The translations under genes were made by a program, and so were the position numbers. From the NCBI RefSeq assembly GCF_009740285.1, contig NZ_CP046566.1, positions 4,006,658 through 4,070,657 on the forward strand: a DNA stretch of 64,000 nucleotides, written 5' to 3'. The notes beneath the pieces were generated by a model. It had not been told where the DNA came from. It did not search any database and saw nothing but the letters and a program-made list of their open reading frames with translations. This document shows positions 36,353 to 47,039 of this stretch, one piece after another; position 1 is the first letter of the stretch, and every line of letters starts with the position of its first letter. The DNA is from Phnomibacter ginsenosidimutans (GTDB lineage: Bacteria > Bacteroidota > Bacteroidia > Chitinophagales > Chitinophagaceae).

Positions 36353-37783
36353 CTAAGCATTCGGTCTAATCGTTTCCGTGTACTGACGGCCAAAGCGATC
36401 GGTAGCTATCACCGTAACTTTTTTTGCAGTAGCAGGTACCACGGCACTAAAGAGGTGTTTGGTTTGGTGAGGCTCTGCAAAGCCACGGGGTTTGGGCAAA
36501 TCAGGACCCATCATTTTTTTGAAGGCATCCATATCATAGCCTTCAAACTGCGTCAGTGTTCCTTTGCTTTCCCCATCTACCAGATACTCCGTTTTCCAGG
36601 CGGGGTCGTGGTTCCAGATATTGGCCACCACCTGTATGGAATCATCTGAATACGGCGTGGTGTACAATTTCATTTGATAGCCGGCCGGCTTGCCAGTAGC
36701 CTGATAATGCCAGCTGATGTCCTTGCCTTTCACTTTGTATACCCCATAGCCACAGGGAGTACCATCCTCGCAGATATCACCTGTCCACCAGGCACCGCAA
36801 ACAGCGCCATGGTTGTGCTCGTACACATTGTCTTTAATGGCATTGACATTGTAATGCATATGGCCCGACATGAGATGTACGGTACGGCCTTCGAGCAATT
36901 TGTACAAGGCCTCTTTGTTCTTGGTTCCCTTGTGTACCGGAATATGAACGCACAGCACTACGGGCAAATCTTTTGGCACCAAGGCCAAATCCTTTTCCAG
37001 CCAATCGAGCTGATTCTGTTGAAAGAATCCATCGTAGTCACGGTCTTTGCCGAGGTACCGTACGTTGTCCATCACCACATAGTGAATGTCGCCACGGTTG
37101 AAGGAATAGTACGTAGGGCCGTATGCCTGCGTAAAGCTGTCGTCGGAAGTGTCATCGCCGCCCTTGCGGTAGTCCATGTCGTGGTTGCCCAGGCATTGAA
37201 AAAATGGAATGCCCATTTTGGAAACCGCTTTATCATAATCGTCAAACAAAGGCAGATTATCCCACACAATATCGCCTACGGTAATGCCGTGAATCAAAGT
37301 GCCGGCACCCATAGCAGCCACCGTCTTCTTTACATCGGGTACCGATTCCCGCATCATCTTTTCTACATCATCATCATTCTTCACCTGCGGGTCGGCCCAA
37401 ATGATAAACTGGTGTTCGCTATCATCTTGCTGCAATGGCTGCAGTTCAAACACGATGGGCTCATTGGGTTTGATGTCTTGCAGCAGCCGGTAATGCCGGG
37501 CAATACCTTTTTGATGTGTAAATGCATATCCACGTGGAGTAGACACAAACACAGTAGTAGCCTGCGGATGCAGCGAAACAGAAAACTTGCCTTCGCTATC
37601 GGTACGCAAGACGCTGTACCCATCACTCACCACTACACCGGCCATGGGCTTGCCATTGGACTGCAGCAATCCGTTTACCGTTACCGGTTCTGTCAGTAGG
37701 CCTGCACGGCCGCTGGCATTGCGAAACAACAATAGCCCGCCGGTAAGCCAGGCCAGTTGCTGAAAGAAAGTACGCCTTTGCAT
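36353..37783 (-). CDS. Calcineurin-like phosphoesterase with MetallophosN and MetallophosC domains
   Basis: A 476-residue exported protein with a Tat-like or Sec start (MQRRTFFQQLAWLTGGLLL). Order: N-terminal beta-sandwich (about 30-115, GVVVSDGYSVLRTDSEGKF), metallophosphatase core (about 125-330) and C-terminal beta domain (about 340-476). Core metal motifs are complete: D in WADPQVK, GDIVWDN, GNHDMD, a His in VLCVHIP, and SGHMH. Enzymes of this three-domain type are common in Bacteroidota; their phosphoester substrates are mostly unproved. Placed between the DUF5689 lipoprotein and the SGNH esterase, it probably removes or splits phosphate esters of the imported material. Confidence 0.9.
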   Translation of the reverse strand: MQRRTFFQQLAWLTGGLLLFRNASGRAGLLTEPVTVNGLLQSNGKPMAGVVVSDGYSVLRTDSEGKFSVSLHPQATTVFVSTPRGYAFTHQKGIARHYRLLQDIKPNEPIVFELQPLQQDDSEHQFIIWADPQVKNDDDVEKMMRESVPDVKKTVAAMGAGTLIHGITVGDIVWDNLPLFDDYDKAVSKMGIPFFQCLGNHDMDYRKGGDDTSDDSFTQAYGPTYYSFNRGDIHYVVMDNVRYLGKDRDYDGFFQQNQLDWLEKDLALVPKDLPVVLCVHIPVHKGTKNKEALYKLLEGRTVHLMSGHMHYNVNAIKDNVYEHNHGAVCGAWWTGDICEDGTPCGYGVYKVKGKDISWHYQATGKPAGYQMKLYTTPYSDDSIQVVANIWNHDPAWKTEYLVDGESKGTLTQFEGYDMDAFKKMMGPDLPKPRGFAEPHQTKHLFSAVVPATAKKVTVIATDRFGRQYTETIRPNA

Positions 37784-37848
37784 AAATTGTCATGAGCAGG
37801 CAAGCGGGCACCGGCAGCCATTGCTACCGATGCCATTGTTCACCTTGC

Positions 37849-39134
37849 TTACTTTTTATAAATCACAAAATCGTCGAAGTTGAGACGGCCATTGTTAGAA
37901 GTACCCAAGCCCAGCTTGGCCAGGCGGAATCGAACGTTGCCTGTGTAGTTCACCATCCATACTGCCTGGCGGAATTCTTTATCAGCAGGAGCTGTAATGG
38001 TGCTGCCTACAGTTGTCCATGTGGTGCCGCCATTGGTAGAAGCTTCGAGGCGGAACTGCGAACGGGCATCGGTACTATAGCGGCCGTAAAACACGGTTAC
38101 TTTAGAAGCACCTTCCGTTACGTCGAAGTTCATTTGTACAGTGCCCACAGTGGTCAGGTTTTGCTGCATGCGAATGCACTGCTTACCGGGCTCATTGTAG
38201 CGGTCGCTGGCGGCTGTGTTGGCCAAAATGCCTTGCAGCAATGTCCAGCTACCCGTTTTGAGTGTCACCATATTGGTGCCGCTGTTGTAGCTCGATTTGG
38301 CGGCTACTTCAGGGCTTTCAAAACTTTCGGGGAAGCCGCTATACATTACACCACTCTGCCACTGCACATCGGCAGCATTGCGGGGCATAATCACTTTTTG
38401 GTATTGAAAGTATCATTACCGCTTTCGTTGAGGCGGGCAGCAATACCTGTAAACTGTGCACTCACCGGCATGGGCTCACTGGCATGCGTTGCGGCCGAAC
38501 GGGTATATACATACACAGCATCGCCGGTTTGATCGGCCACTTGTTTGCTACCAGCCAGTGTTCCGGCAGCGGGGTCTACCGCATCAGCATTCAGCGATAC
38601 CAGGGTTGATTCGTAATACTCCATGGTGCTGTGCAGCTTGCCCAAGGTTACAGGGCGTACCAATGCGGCTTTGCCCGTAGCTATCACCGTTACCTGAGCG
38701 GCAGTAATGCCACTAATGGTAAGGTTGCCACCCACACGGCCCAGTTTACCACCAGATACATTGATGTGCAACGAATCGCCTACAGCATACGCAGGCTCAG
38801 TCGTCATGTTGATAACGATGCCACGGGTCATGTCTGTAAAGCTGTTGCTGCTGGCAGCCGTCTGCTGCAATACGAGACTATTGGCCGGCAGGTTTTTGCC
38901 GTCTTTATCTGAAATAACAATACCTGAAATCGTCGTGCCTCCGTTAAGGCTGGCGGTATTCAAGGTTACGTCGCTGCCTTTGTACGCCTGGCGTACGTCC
39001 AGCAGGGTAATCATTTCGCCTACCTTGCCTTCCGAAGTATTGAAGTCTTCTTTCATACAGGAAGACAAGCCGGCACTCAGCACCAGCATGGTGAGGCTCA
39101 GGCGGAAATATGTTTGCATGTTCATCTGCTTCAT
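37849..39134 (-). pseudogene. DUF5689-type surface lipoprotein (frameshifted as sequenced)
   Basis: Two frames join into about 428 residues. Lipobox LSSC near residue 26, a DUF5689-type N-terminal domain (ISGIVISDKDGKNLPANSLV; GDSLHINVSGG), and a C-terminal beta-sandwich that opens near FPESFESPEV and ends in GRLNFDDFVIYKK, as in many Bacteroidota proteins linked to SusCD and nucleases or phosphatases. The frame breaks in a five-A run at 38395-38399 (T on the plus strand). One more A gives NTKKVIMPRNAADVQW, and the length is one base short of a multiple of three. It begins 13 bases after susD, the usual place of an accessory surface binding protein. Confidence 0.8.
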
Positions 39135-39147
39135 GTTTTGCGTTGGA

Positions 39148-40623
39148 TTAATTGATGTCCCACCAAACTTTTACCTGCATGTTGTCGCCACCCATATTGG
39201 CTACGGCAGCATCATAATTGGTTTTGTTCAGCGATTGTACCGATACAGGATACACCAGCCGGCTGGGCATTTGGCCACCGTTTTGTACACCAGGGCCCAT
39301 GGGTAATGTTGGGTATCCGGTGCGGCGGTATTCAAACCACGATTGGAAATCGGTAAAGAAGAAGGTGTAATACTTTTGCGTAATTATTTTTTCCAGCTTT
39401 TGCGCTGTGGTAGCTGCATCATCCCAAGCCACTGCAGGTTTTGCTAAATGCCCTGCAGGTACTGTTAATCCCCAAAATGTAATGGCGGCATTCACACCGT
39501 TTTCATAGTAAGTTTTGGGATTGCCGGTGATGAAACCTTTCAGCGCTGCTTCAGCCAACATGAATTGTACTTCTGCAAAGTTCAGCATATTGCCCAGCAG
39601 CGGTTCATTTTTCAATGCAGCCAGATACACCGACTGACGTTCCTGCTGTGTACCTGGTGTGTAGCCACTAGGAATGCCTGCATACACACCGCCACTCACG
39701 GTATTGGCCCACTTAGCCAGGCGAGGATCGGTCCAGCTGTTGAGGGTGTTGATGAAGAATTCGGTATAACCATTTTCACCATTGAAATCATAATCCCGCC
39801 AGGTGTTGAACGACGATACAAAAGGTGTAACAGTGGTGAAACGAATTACTGCCGATTCATCTACCGATGTCATGATGGGATACTTGGTAGGTGTGGTTTG
39901 CAGCATGTCTTTTATTTTCTGCACGGCACCACTTTCCTGTCTGTCAGAGGTACGCAGCAGCAGCCGCAGGTACAGGCTGTTGCCAAACTTGCGCCACTTG
40001 GCTATGTCGCCGCCAAACAGCGGGTCACGTTGCATCAGCGCCGTTGGTATGGCATTGTTCAACGCCAGCAAAGTATTCGCTTCTTCCAGCCTTACAAAAA
40101 GGCTGTCGTAGATGCTTTTCTGTGCATCAAACTTGGGCATAAATATATTGTCCGTTCTACCACGGTTGGCTTCAGAAAACGGCACGTCGCCATATGTATC
40201 CGTTATCATAGAAGCTACCCATGCTTCCATAATGCGGGCCATGGCCATGTAAGAAAAATTGTAGGCCTGGCTGGAAAGCAAACTCAGCTTGGCTGCACTT
40301 TCGTATGCATCTCTAAAGTTGGTGAGCTGAGTGTACCAGTTGTTCCACATAAAGTCCGACTCAGAAGGGCGAATGATGTAGCGATGAATTTCATCTGAGT
40401 TGTTCACGGTTACATGCACCTGCATCATTTCGTGTACCAGGCGGTGTTCACGAGATTGGTTGGCCTGGCGTACGGCATAAATGGCCGATTCCATGAGCAG
40501 CTCCGGTTTGGTTTCCGGCAGTGTATTTGGGTTGGTGTTCACCTTTTTAAAATCTTTGGTGCAACCCGCCAGCAGTACTGCTCCCAATATGCCGGCTGTG
40601 AAGTATTGTTTGAATGTTCTCAT
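39148..40623 (-). CDS. SusD-like lipoprotein of the glycerol-phosphate locus
   Basis: A 491-residue SusD/RagB-superfamily protein, of the second SusD-like group (SusD-like_2). Lipobox LAGC at residue 21, then TKDFKKVNTNPNTLPE, a typical opening. The middle has ADTYGDVPFSEA-like TDTYGDVPFSEANRG and the C-terminal part LNFAEVQFMLAEAALKG and FFTDFQSWFEYRRTGYP. It should form the lid of the SusC barrel encoded 25 bases upstream. Linkage to glp genes instead of glycoside hydrolases suggests a non-sugar or phosphorylated ligand. Confidence 0.94.
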   Translation of the reverse strand: MRTFKQYFTAGILGAVLLAGCTKDFKKVNTNPNTLPETKPELLMESAIYAVRQANQSREHRLVHEMMQVHVTVNNSDEIHRYIIRPSESDFMWNNWYTQLTNFRDAYESAAKLSLLSSQAYNFSYMAMARIMEAWVASMITDTYGDVPFSEANRGRTDNIFMPKFDAQKSIYDSLFVRLEEANTLLALNNAIPTALMQRDPLFGGDIAKWRKFGNSLYLRLLLRTSDRQESGAVQKIKDMLQTTPTKYPIMTSVDESAVIRFTTVTPFVSSFNTWRDYDFNGENGYTEFFINTLNSWTDPRLAKWANTVSGGVYAGIPSGYTPGTQQERQSVYLAALKNEPLLGNMLNFAEVQFMLAEAALKGFITGNPKTYYENGVNAAITFWGLTVPAGHLAKPAVAWDDAATTAQKLEKIITQKYYTFFFTDFQSWFEYRRTGYPTLPMGPGVQNGGQMPSRLVYPVSVQSLNKTNYDAAVANMGGDNMQVKVWWDIN

Positions 40624-40648
40624 TGTTCGGTGGTTGAAAGTGGACCAA

Positions 40649-43600
40649 TTAGAATGCTACGGTAAAGGATACGCCCATGGTACGGGTAGAGGGGAATTGC
40701 GCAATCTCAAAACCCTGATTGATCTGTCCGTCGTTGAGTGTACCAAATTCAGGATCGAAGCCGGGCCATTTGGTAAACTGGAAGAGGTCGCGGCCATAGA
40801 TACCAATCACAGCCCGCTGCAGTTTCAGTTTCTCCAGCAGCTTGGCTGGCACAGTATAATCGAGGCGTAACTCACGTAGCTTGATGAAGTCTGTACTGAA
40901 GGTGTTGGCTTCTACGTTGTCGCGGTTGAAATGCGCATCGTAGTAGGCCTGAATATTGGTCACCAGCGTGGTGTTCGGCACATACTTTCCGGTAGCAGCA
41001 TCCAGTTGTACACCATTGCCAATGATACCTGAGTAGCGGCCGGGCAGTGTTTTCTTCAGCTTGCCTTCTTCCATCAGTACGGCATGACTCAGCGAGTAGG
41101 CCACCGCACCAAACTGACCATCGAACAAGAAGTTGAGACGCAGGTTTTTGTATTTCAGTTCACTGCCAAAACTACCTTTCCAATCGGGGTTGGTATTGCC
41201 GAGGTATTTGATTTCGGTAGTACGCATAGGCAGGCCCTGGCTGTTGTACACAATCTGTCCGTCGGGGCTTCTTTCGTAGCCAATGCCATACATATCACCC
41301 ATGCGGCCGCCGGGGCGTGCTTCTACCGAACCGCGGTTGGCAGGGCCGGTAGACATCACATACACATCTACACCATCTACCAGTTCTACCACTTTGTTGC
41401 GGTTGGCATAGTAAGTGGCAAACACATTCCAGCGCAGGCCTTTTTTGGTTTTGATGATGTCGCCGTTCAGCTGCACTTCAATGCCCTTGTTGGTCACCAA
41501 ACCGGCGTTGGCAATGGTGGCAGAATAACCAGATGAACGATCAATTGGAACTGCAAAAATTTGGTTACTGGTATTGTTGCGATACACAGCTACATCCAGA
41601 CCAATCCTGTTTTTGAGGAAACGGACATCCAAACCAAGCTCAACGCTACGGGTCAGCAGGGCTTTCAACTCTGGATTAGCAATGGCTGAAGGGTTGGTAA
41701 GCCCTCCCGGAAACAAAGTGGGTGAATATGCAAAAGAGGTAAGGTAAGGTGTAGTACCACCACTACCCACGCCAGCCCATGAACCACGCAGTTTCAAAAA
41801 TGATACAGGCTTAGGCAACTTCAGCTTTTCTGTAACCACCACACTCAGGTTGGCAGATGAATAAAAGAACGGAGAGTTTTTAGTAGACGTTGGTGTAGCC
41901 AGTGTACTGGCCCAGTCTTCCCGTGCCGTCAAATCGAGGAACAGGAAACGGTCGTACGAAAAAGCAGCCAAACCATACAGACTGTTTACCCTGAACTCTG
42001 AGCGGTAAGGCAGTGCCACCACCGGGTTTTTACTGTTGGCCAAAGTGTAGTAGCCGGGCAGATTCAGCTGGTCGGCACGAAGATCATCTCTTGAATAGCG
42101 GTTGCGCATTTGGCTACCACCGGCAGAAATATTCATGTCGAATTTCTTGCTGAACTTCTTGTTGTAGCGAATGAGGAAGTCGTTATTGATTTCCTGCGTA
42201 AAAATGTTTTGCGAACGATACATGCCTTCAGCAAACTTGTTGGTGCCAAATGGCCGTTGCTGCGAACGTGATTCAGAAGCATAATCGATGGCAGAACGCA
42301 CCATCACACTCAGGTCTTCGCTAAAATTGTAGGTAGCCGATACATTACCAATCATGCCATGCCGGTTCGATTTGTTCAGCATTTCGTTGGCAATGAGGTA
42401 TGGGTTATCCAACAGGCTGCTGAACGGACGGGTCTGGTTGATGTTTTCCTGACCGGGCACCCAGTAATCTTTAAACCAGTCGATGTTCATGTTGGGCGTA
42501 AGGCCGCGAATGAAGTACATGATGCTCTGGTTGTTGTACCCGGTAGAAGGCAGGTTGTCCGACTTTTTGTTGGTATAGTTCACCTTGGCCGCTACCTGCA
42601 GCTTCGACGACATTTTATGCGACAGTGATAACGCCACTGTATTTCGGTCGTACCCCGTGTTCGGAATAATCCAGCTGTTTTTGAGGTTGGTCAAAGACAA
42701 GCGAATGCTGGTGTTCTGATTGCCGCCATCAATAGTAACGGCGTTGATGAGCGTCTTGCCGGTTTCAAAGAAATTCTTTCGGTTGTCGGCGTAAGGCACC
42801 CAGGGGGTTCTGGTGGCACCCTTGGTACGGTTTTCAGGATCGTACTGGTAGTACAGCTGACCGGCAAAACGGGGACCCCAGGCAGAGCTGGTGCTGCGGG
42901 TGCTCGGTCCGTCTTCGGTGGCGTTGTACGAGTACCAGGTATGCTGGCCGCTGGCACCCTGACCGTATTCATTCTGGTAATCCATCCAGCGGTTTACCTG
43001 ATCGATGGCAAAGTTGAAATTGTAGGTAATGCCGAGGCCTTTTTGCTTCGACTTGCCCGACTTGGTGGTGATGATGATGGCACCATTAGCACCACGTGCA
43101 CCATACAGGGCCGTAGCACCGGGGCCTTTCAGCACCGAAACGCTTTCAATGTCTTCGGCATTGATATCACTAAGGCTGGTACCAAAGTCTACCGGCGATT
43201 CTGACTGCAGGTAAGAAGAACTACCCGTGCCGGTTTGCGCACCACTGCTTGCTGCCGATCACCACCCCATCCACTACAATGAGTGCCTGGCTGTTGCCAT
43301 CCAGTGAGTTTTCACCCCGCAAAATGATTTTGTTGCTACCGGCAGGACCACCGCCTGATTTTACCAGGTTGATACCCGCCACCTTACCGGTCAGCGAGTT
43401 GGTCCAGTTGTTGGAGATGGCATCTGTCAGCTCCTCTGTACCCACTTTGGTAACAGAGTAGCCCAGTGCTTTTTCATCCCGCTTAATGCCGAGGGCAGTA
43501 ACCACCACTGATTCCAGCTGCGAGGTCACAGCTGTCAGCGCAAAGTTGACCACGGTTTGCTGGCCCACGGTTTTCTCCATGGGCTGAAAGCCTACGGCAG

Positions 43601-43853
43601 TTACCACCAGCGTTTGGTTGGCAGCCGCCTTGATGGAATACGCACCCTTATTGTCGGCTACTACAGCCGTTTTGGTGCCCTTCACCGTAATGGTGGCCTT
43701 CTCCACAGGCAGGTTGTCTTCGGCGTTGGTTACCACGCCGGTAATCGTTTTTTGCTGGCCATGCACCGTTACGGTGGTCAGCAAGAGAAAGAAAGCAGCC
43801 ACGATATGTCGTAGGCTCAGCATTCTTCCGGCAGCAATCTTGAACATGCTCAT
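40649..43853 (-). pseudogene. SusC/RagA TonB-dependent receptor of the glycerol-phosphate locus (frameshifted as sequenced)
   Basis: Two frames join into about 1067 residues: signal peptide (MLSLRHIVAAFFLLLTTVTV), carboxypeptidase-like regulatory domain (KTITGVVTNAEDNLPVEKAT), SusC plug (SLDGNSQALIVVDGVVIG ... SVLKGPGATALYGARGANGA) and barrel. No STN domain, so it is not wired to FecR/sigma, unlike the receptor at 8.3 kb. The first frame ends soon after VVIGSKQW because of an extra A in AGCAAGCAGTGG near 43250. Removing it gives VVIGSSSGAQTGTGSSSY and a full receptor, and the length is one base over. The start is 19 bases after the glpT stop. Likely work: TonB-driven import of glycerophosphodiesters or a related compound. 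Confidence 0.92.
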
Positions 43854-43872
43854 ACGTAAATTGGATTGATAG

Positions 43873-45213
43873 TTAGGCAAGAGAGGAATGAGTTTCTTTT
43901 TTCCAGGTAAGGGCGGTAAATACAACGGCGAGTACACAGGAGGCCAGCAGTACATAAAAGCCGCCATCCCAGCCCCAGGCATCTACTACAAAGCCCATGG
44001 CAGCATTGGCAAACACAGCACCACCGAGGTAGCCAAACAGCCCCGTGAGGCCCGCCGCTGTACCGGCTGCTTTTTTGGGTACCAGATCGAGGGCATGTAC
44101 ACCAATCAGCATCACCGGGCCATAAATGAGAAAGCCAATGGCAATGAGGGCAATATTGTCGACCAGCGGATTACCGGCGGGGTTTTGCCAATACACCAGC
44201 ACAGCTACCAGTACCAGCAACATGTAAATGATGGTAGCTGGTGCCCGGCGACCATTGAACACCTTATCGCTGAGCCAGCCGCAAAGCAGGGTGCCGGGTA
44301 TACCCGCCCACTCGTACAGAAAGTAAGCCCAGCCAGTTTCGCTCAGCGAAAAACCTTTGGCTTCTTTCAGGTAGGTTGGCGCCCAATCGAGCACCCCGTA
44401 GCGTACCAGATAGATGAAAGCATTGGCCAAAGCGATGTACCAGATGAGTTTGTTCACCAGTACATAGTCCATCAATATCTGGCGGGTGCTCAGTTCTTTT
44501 TCATGTGTTTCGTTGTAGTCGGCGCTGGCTTCGCCTTTGTACTGCTCAATGGAAGGCAGGCCGCAAGACTGGGGTGTATCCCGTACCAGCCAGTAAGTAA
44601 TAAGTGCTACTACCAGGGCCACCAAAGCCGGAAAATAGAGCTTGCCCTGCCAGGTGCCAAACACAGTTAGGCCGGCAATGGCAATGGGTGCCATAAGGCC
44701 GCCACCCACATTGTGGGCCACGTTCCAGATAGACATTTTGGTACCCCGTTCTTTTACCGAAAACCAGTGTACCATTACCCGGCCGCAGGGTGGCCAGCCC
44801 ATACCCTGAAACCAGCCGTTGAGAAACAACAGCACAAACATGACCTGAATAGAACCGGTAGCCATGGGCGACAGGCCCATCCATACCATGGTGAGGGCCG
44901 ATAAAATAAGACCGAGTGACAAAAAAATGCGGGCATTGCTTCTATCGGAAACCGTACCCATGATGAACTTGCTGATACCATACGAAATGGAAATGGCCGA
45001 CATGACCACACCCAAATCCGATTTGGTAAAGCCCTGCTCTATCAGGTCGGGTACTACCATGGAAAAGTTTTTCCGTACCAGGTAGTAGCCGGCATAACCG
45101 ATAAAGATGCCCAAAAACACTTTCAGGCGCAGCTGTTTGTATGCCGGGTCTACCTCGGTAGCCGGCAATAGGGACCGGTGCGCAGCCGGCTTCAGGAGTT
45201 GTGCAATTTTCAT
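43873..45213 (-). CDS. glpT: Glycerol-3-phosphate:phosphate antiporter (OPA family MFS)
   Basis: A 446-residue, 12-helix MFS protein of the organophosphate:phosphate group. The Arg residues that bind phosphate in GlpT are both present: [14 protein letters not shown] in helix 1 and [16 protein letters not shown] in helix 7. Other marks are [25 protein letters not shown] and [17 protein letters not shown]. It exchanges sn-glycerol 3-phosphate for phosphate across the inner membrane. It stands between glpD and susC, 68 and 19 bases away. UhpT-type sugar-phosphate specificity is not excluded, but the neighbours argue for G3P. Confidence 0.95.
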   Translation of the reverse strand: MKIAQLLKPAAHRSLLPATEVDPAYKQLRLKVFLGIFIGYAGYYLVRKNFSMVVPDLIEQGFTKSDLGVVMSAISISYGISKFIMGTVSDRSNARIFLSLGLILSALTMVWMGLSPMATGSIQVMFVLLFLNGWFQGMGWPPCGRVMVHWFSVKERGTKMSIWNVAHNVGGGLMAPIAIAGLTVFGTWQGKLYFPALVALVVALITYWLVRDTPQSCGLPSIEQYKGEASADYNETHEKELSTRQILMDYVLVNKLIWYIALANAFIYLVRYGVLDWAPTYLKEAKGFSLSETGWAYFLYEWAGIPGTLLCGWLSDKVFNGRRAPATIIYMLLVLVAVLVYWQNPAGNPLVDNIALIAIGFLIYGPVMLIGVHALDLVPKKAAGTAAGLTGLFGYLGGAVFANAAMGFVVDAWGWDGGFYVLLASCVLAVVFTALTWKKETHSSLA

Positions 45214-45281
45214 GTTGGCGTTCGCAGTTCGTGTTGGTAGGGTGTGCCGGTAGTGGGGCTGTTGTAAGGTTGTAAGGCGGG

Positions 45282-46856
45282 TTAGGCCTCTTGTAAAATG
45301 TATCGGTTGGCGAGTTGGGTGTACTCAGCTATTTCCTGTTGTACCCATTGCTCGTCTTTGCCCAGCTCTTGCGCCATCAGGCGGGCTACTTCGGGGCAAA
45401 TGCGGGCACTTTCCCGGGCATCCAGCAGCAGGGCCCTGGTGCGGCGGGAGAGAAAGTCTTCTACTTTGCGGGCCATTTCGTGTTCTACGGCCCACTTAAT
45501 TTGTGCTTTGTGAATGTGCAGGCGTTCGCTCAGCCACACCTGGCTGCTGCCGTTCATCTGCTGGCGTACAAAAGGTGCATCGCTACCATAGTAATGCAAT
45601 GGGTCGCTCCAGTTCACCAATTCTGAATATCCGTGTATGTGCAGGTTGGCCGTCACAGGTTTGCGATGTGTCCAACGCAGTTTTTGCTCAATCATGTTCA
45701 CCATGTCCTCACCCATTTTTCTAAACGTGGTCCACTTGCCGCCCAAAATGGTGAACAGATTAGACGGTGAAAGAATGATTTTATGACTGCGGGAAATCTC
45801 TTTTGTTTTTCGATCACCTTGCTTCGGTGCTGCCAATGGCCGCAGGCCGGCAAACACACTCAGCACATCTTCCCGTGAGGGGCGCTTGCTGAGGTAAGCC
45901 GCAGCAGTATCGAGGATGAAACGGATTTCTTTTTCCAAAGCCGTTGGCTCCAGCGAAGCTTCTTCAACGGGTGTATCGGTAGTACCTACCACTACTTTAT
46001 CGTGCCAGGGCACGGCAAAGAGTACCCGGCCATCGCTGGTTTCAGGAATCATCAGCGCATGATCGGAAGGATAAAAAGACTTATCGAGCACCAGGTGCAC
46101 CCCTTGACTGACGCAGATGCTCTTGGGTGCCTTCTGGTTGTCCATGTGTAAAATGTCGTCTACAAAAACGCCAGTGGCATTAACAACGGCTTTGCCTTTT
46201 ACTTCGTAAGCTTTTCCCGATTCTTCATCAACCACAGTTACACCGCAGAGCTGGCCTGTGCTGGTTTTGAGCAAGCCGGTAACCTTGGTATAGTTAATGG
46301 CGCAGCCACCTTTTTCTACAATGCTTTGCACCAGATTGATGGCCAGGCGGGAGTCGTCGAACTGGCCATCGTGGTACAACACGCCACCCAGCAGTCCATC
46401 GGTTTTAATACCGGGCAATGCTTCCATGGTTTTTTTGCGAGACACCGGCACGGAAGAACCGAGACTCAGCTTACCGGCAATCCAATCGTAAAACTTCAGG
46501 CCAATGGTGTATTTGAGCTTGTCCCAATAACTATAAATGGGAATGATAAAGGTTTGATTGCGCACCAGGTGAGGTGCGTTTTTGCGCAGCAAACCCCGTT
46601 CTACACTGGCTTCCCTTACCAGTTGTACATCGCCTTGTGCCAGGTAGCGTACGCCACCATGCACCAGTTTGGTGCTGCGGCTCGAAGTACCCTTGGCAAA
46701 ATCGGCCTGCTCCAGCAGCAGGGTTTGATAGCCGCGGCACACTGCATCGAGGGCAATGCCCAAGCCGGTGGCACCACCACCAATCACAATTATATCCCAC
46801 TCGGCTGCGCTGTTGCTGAGCCGCTCTAGCTGTTGTTGTCGGTCTAACTTATTCAT
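45282..46856 (-). CDS. glpD: Aerobic glycerol-3-phosphate dehydrogenase
   Basis: A 524-residue FAD-dependent GlpD. The FAD-binding Rossmann motif [17 protein letters not shown] is at residues 22-38. Family motifs [42 protein letters not shown] and [12 protein letters not shown] follow, then the C-terminal helical domain. It oxidises sn-glycerol 3-phosphate to dihydroxyacetone phosphate at the inner membrane and passes electrons to quinone. It is the first gene of the leftward glp-SusCD run and is divergent from the GlpR-type repressor, with 183 bases of AT-rich control region between them. Confidence 0.97.
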   Translation of the reverse strand: MNKLDRQQQLERLSNSAAEWDIIVIGGGATGLGIALDAVCRGYQTLLLEQADFAKGTSSRSTKLVHGGVRYLAQGDVQLVREASVERGLLRKNAPHLVRNQTFIIPIYSYWDKLKYTIGLKFYDWIAGKLSLGSSVPVSRKKTMEALPGIKTDGLLGGVLYHDGQFDDSRLAINLVQSIVEKGGCAINYTKVTGLLKTSTGQLCGVTVVDEESGKAYEVKGKAVVNATGVFVDDILHMDNQKAPKSICVSQGVHLVLDKSFYPSDHALMIPETSDGRVLFAVPWHDKVVVGTTDTPVEEASLEPTALEKEIRFILDTAAAYLSKRPSREDVLSVFAGLRPLAAPKQGDRKTKEISRSHKIILSPSNLFTILGGKWTTFRKMGEDMVNMIEQKLRWTHRKPVTANLHIHGYSELVNWSDPLHYYGSDAPFVRQQMNGSSQVWLSERLHIHKAQIKWAVEHEMARKVEDFLSRRTRALLLDARESARICPEVARLMAQELGKDEQWVQQEIAEYTQLANRYILQEA

Positions 46857-46874
46857 AAGCCTTCGCCTCCGTCT

Positions 46875-47039
46875 CTTTCGTATACTTTCGTTTTATAGTC
46901 AATGGTAATTAAACGAAAGCAATAATAACAACTAATTAATAATCGAAAGATGATTTTCATTAATAAAAAAATATATTGAAAGCAATTTCGACAGAAAGCG
47001 AAACTTTGCTGTACAGGTCAAATCCTGTAATTTGCCCAA
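46875..47039. promoter_or_regulatory. Shared glpD/glpR control region with repeated CTTTCG/CGAAAG boxes
   Basis: The AT-rich gap between two divergent starts holds at least four CTTTCG/CGAAAG boxes: 46875-46880, 46885-46890, 46914-46919 and 46944-46949, plus related GAAAGC/TTTCG pieces at 46978-46998. The second and third are the arms of a perfect 9-base inverted repeat (CTTTCGTTT ... AAACGAAAG) with 17 bases between. DeoR/GlpR repressors bind such repeated short inverted sites, with TTCG cores in E. coli GlpR. A possible leftward promoter for glpD (TTG-N21-TACCATTG, one mismatch to TAnnTTTG) overlaps the third box at 46900-46931. Confidence 0.6.
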
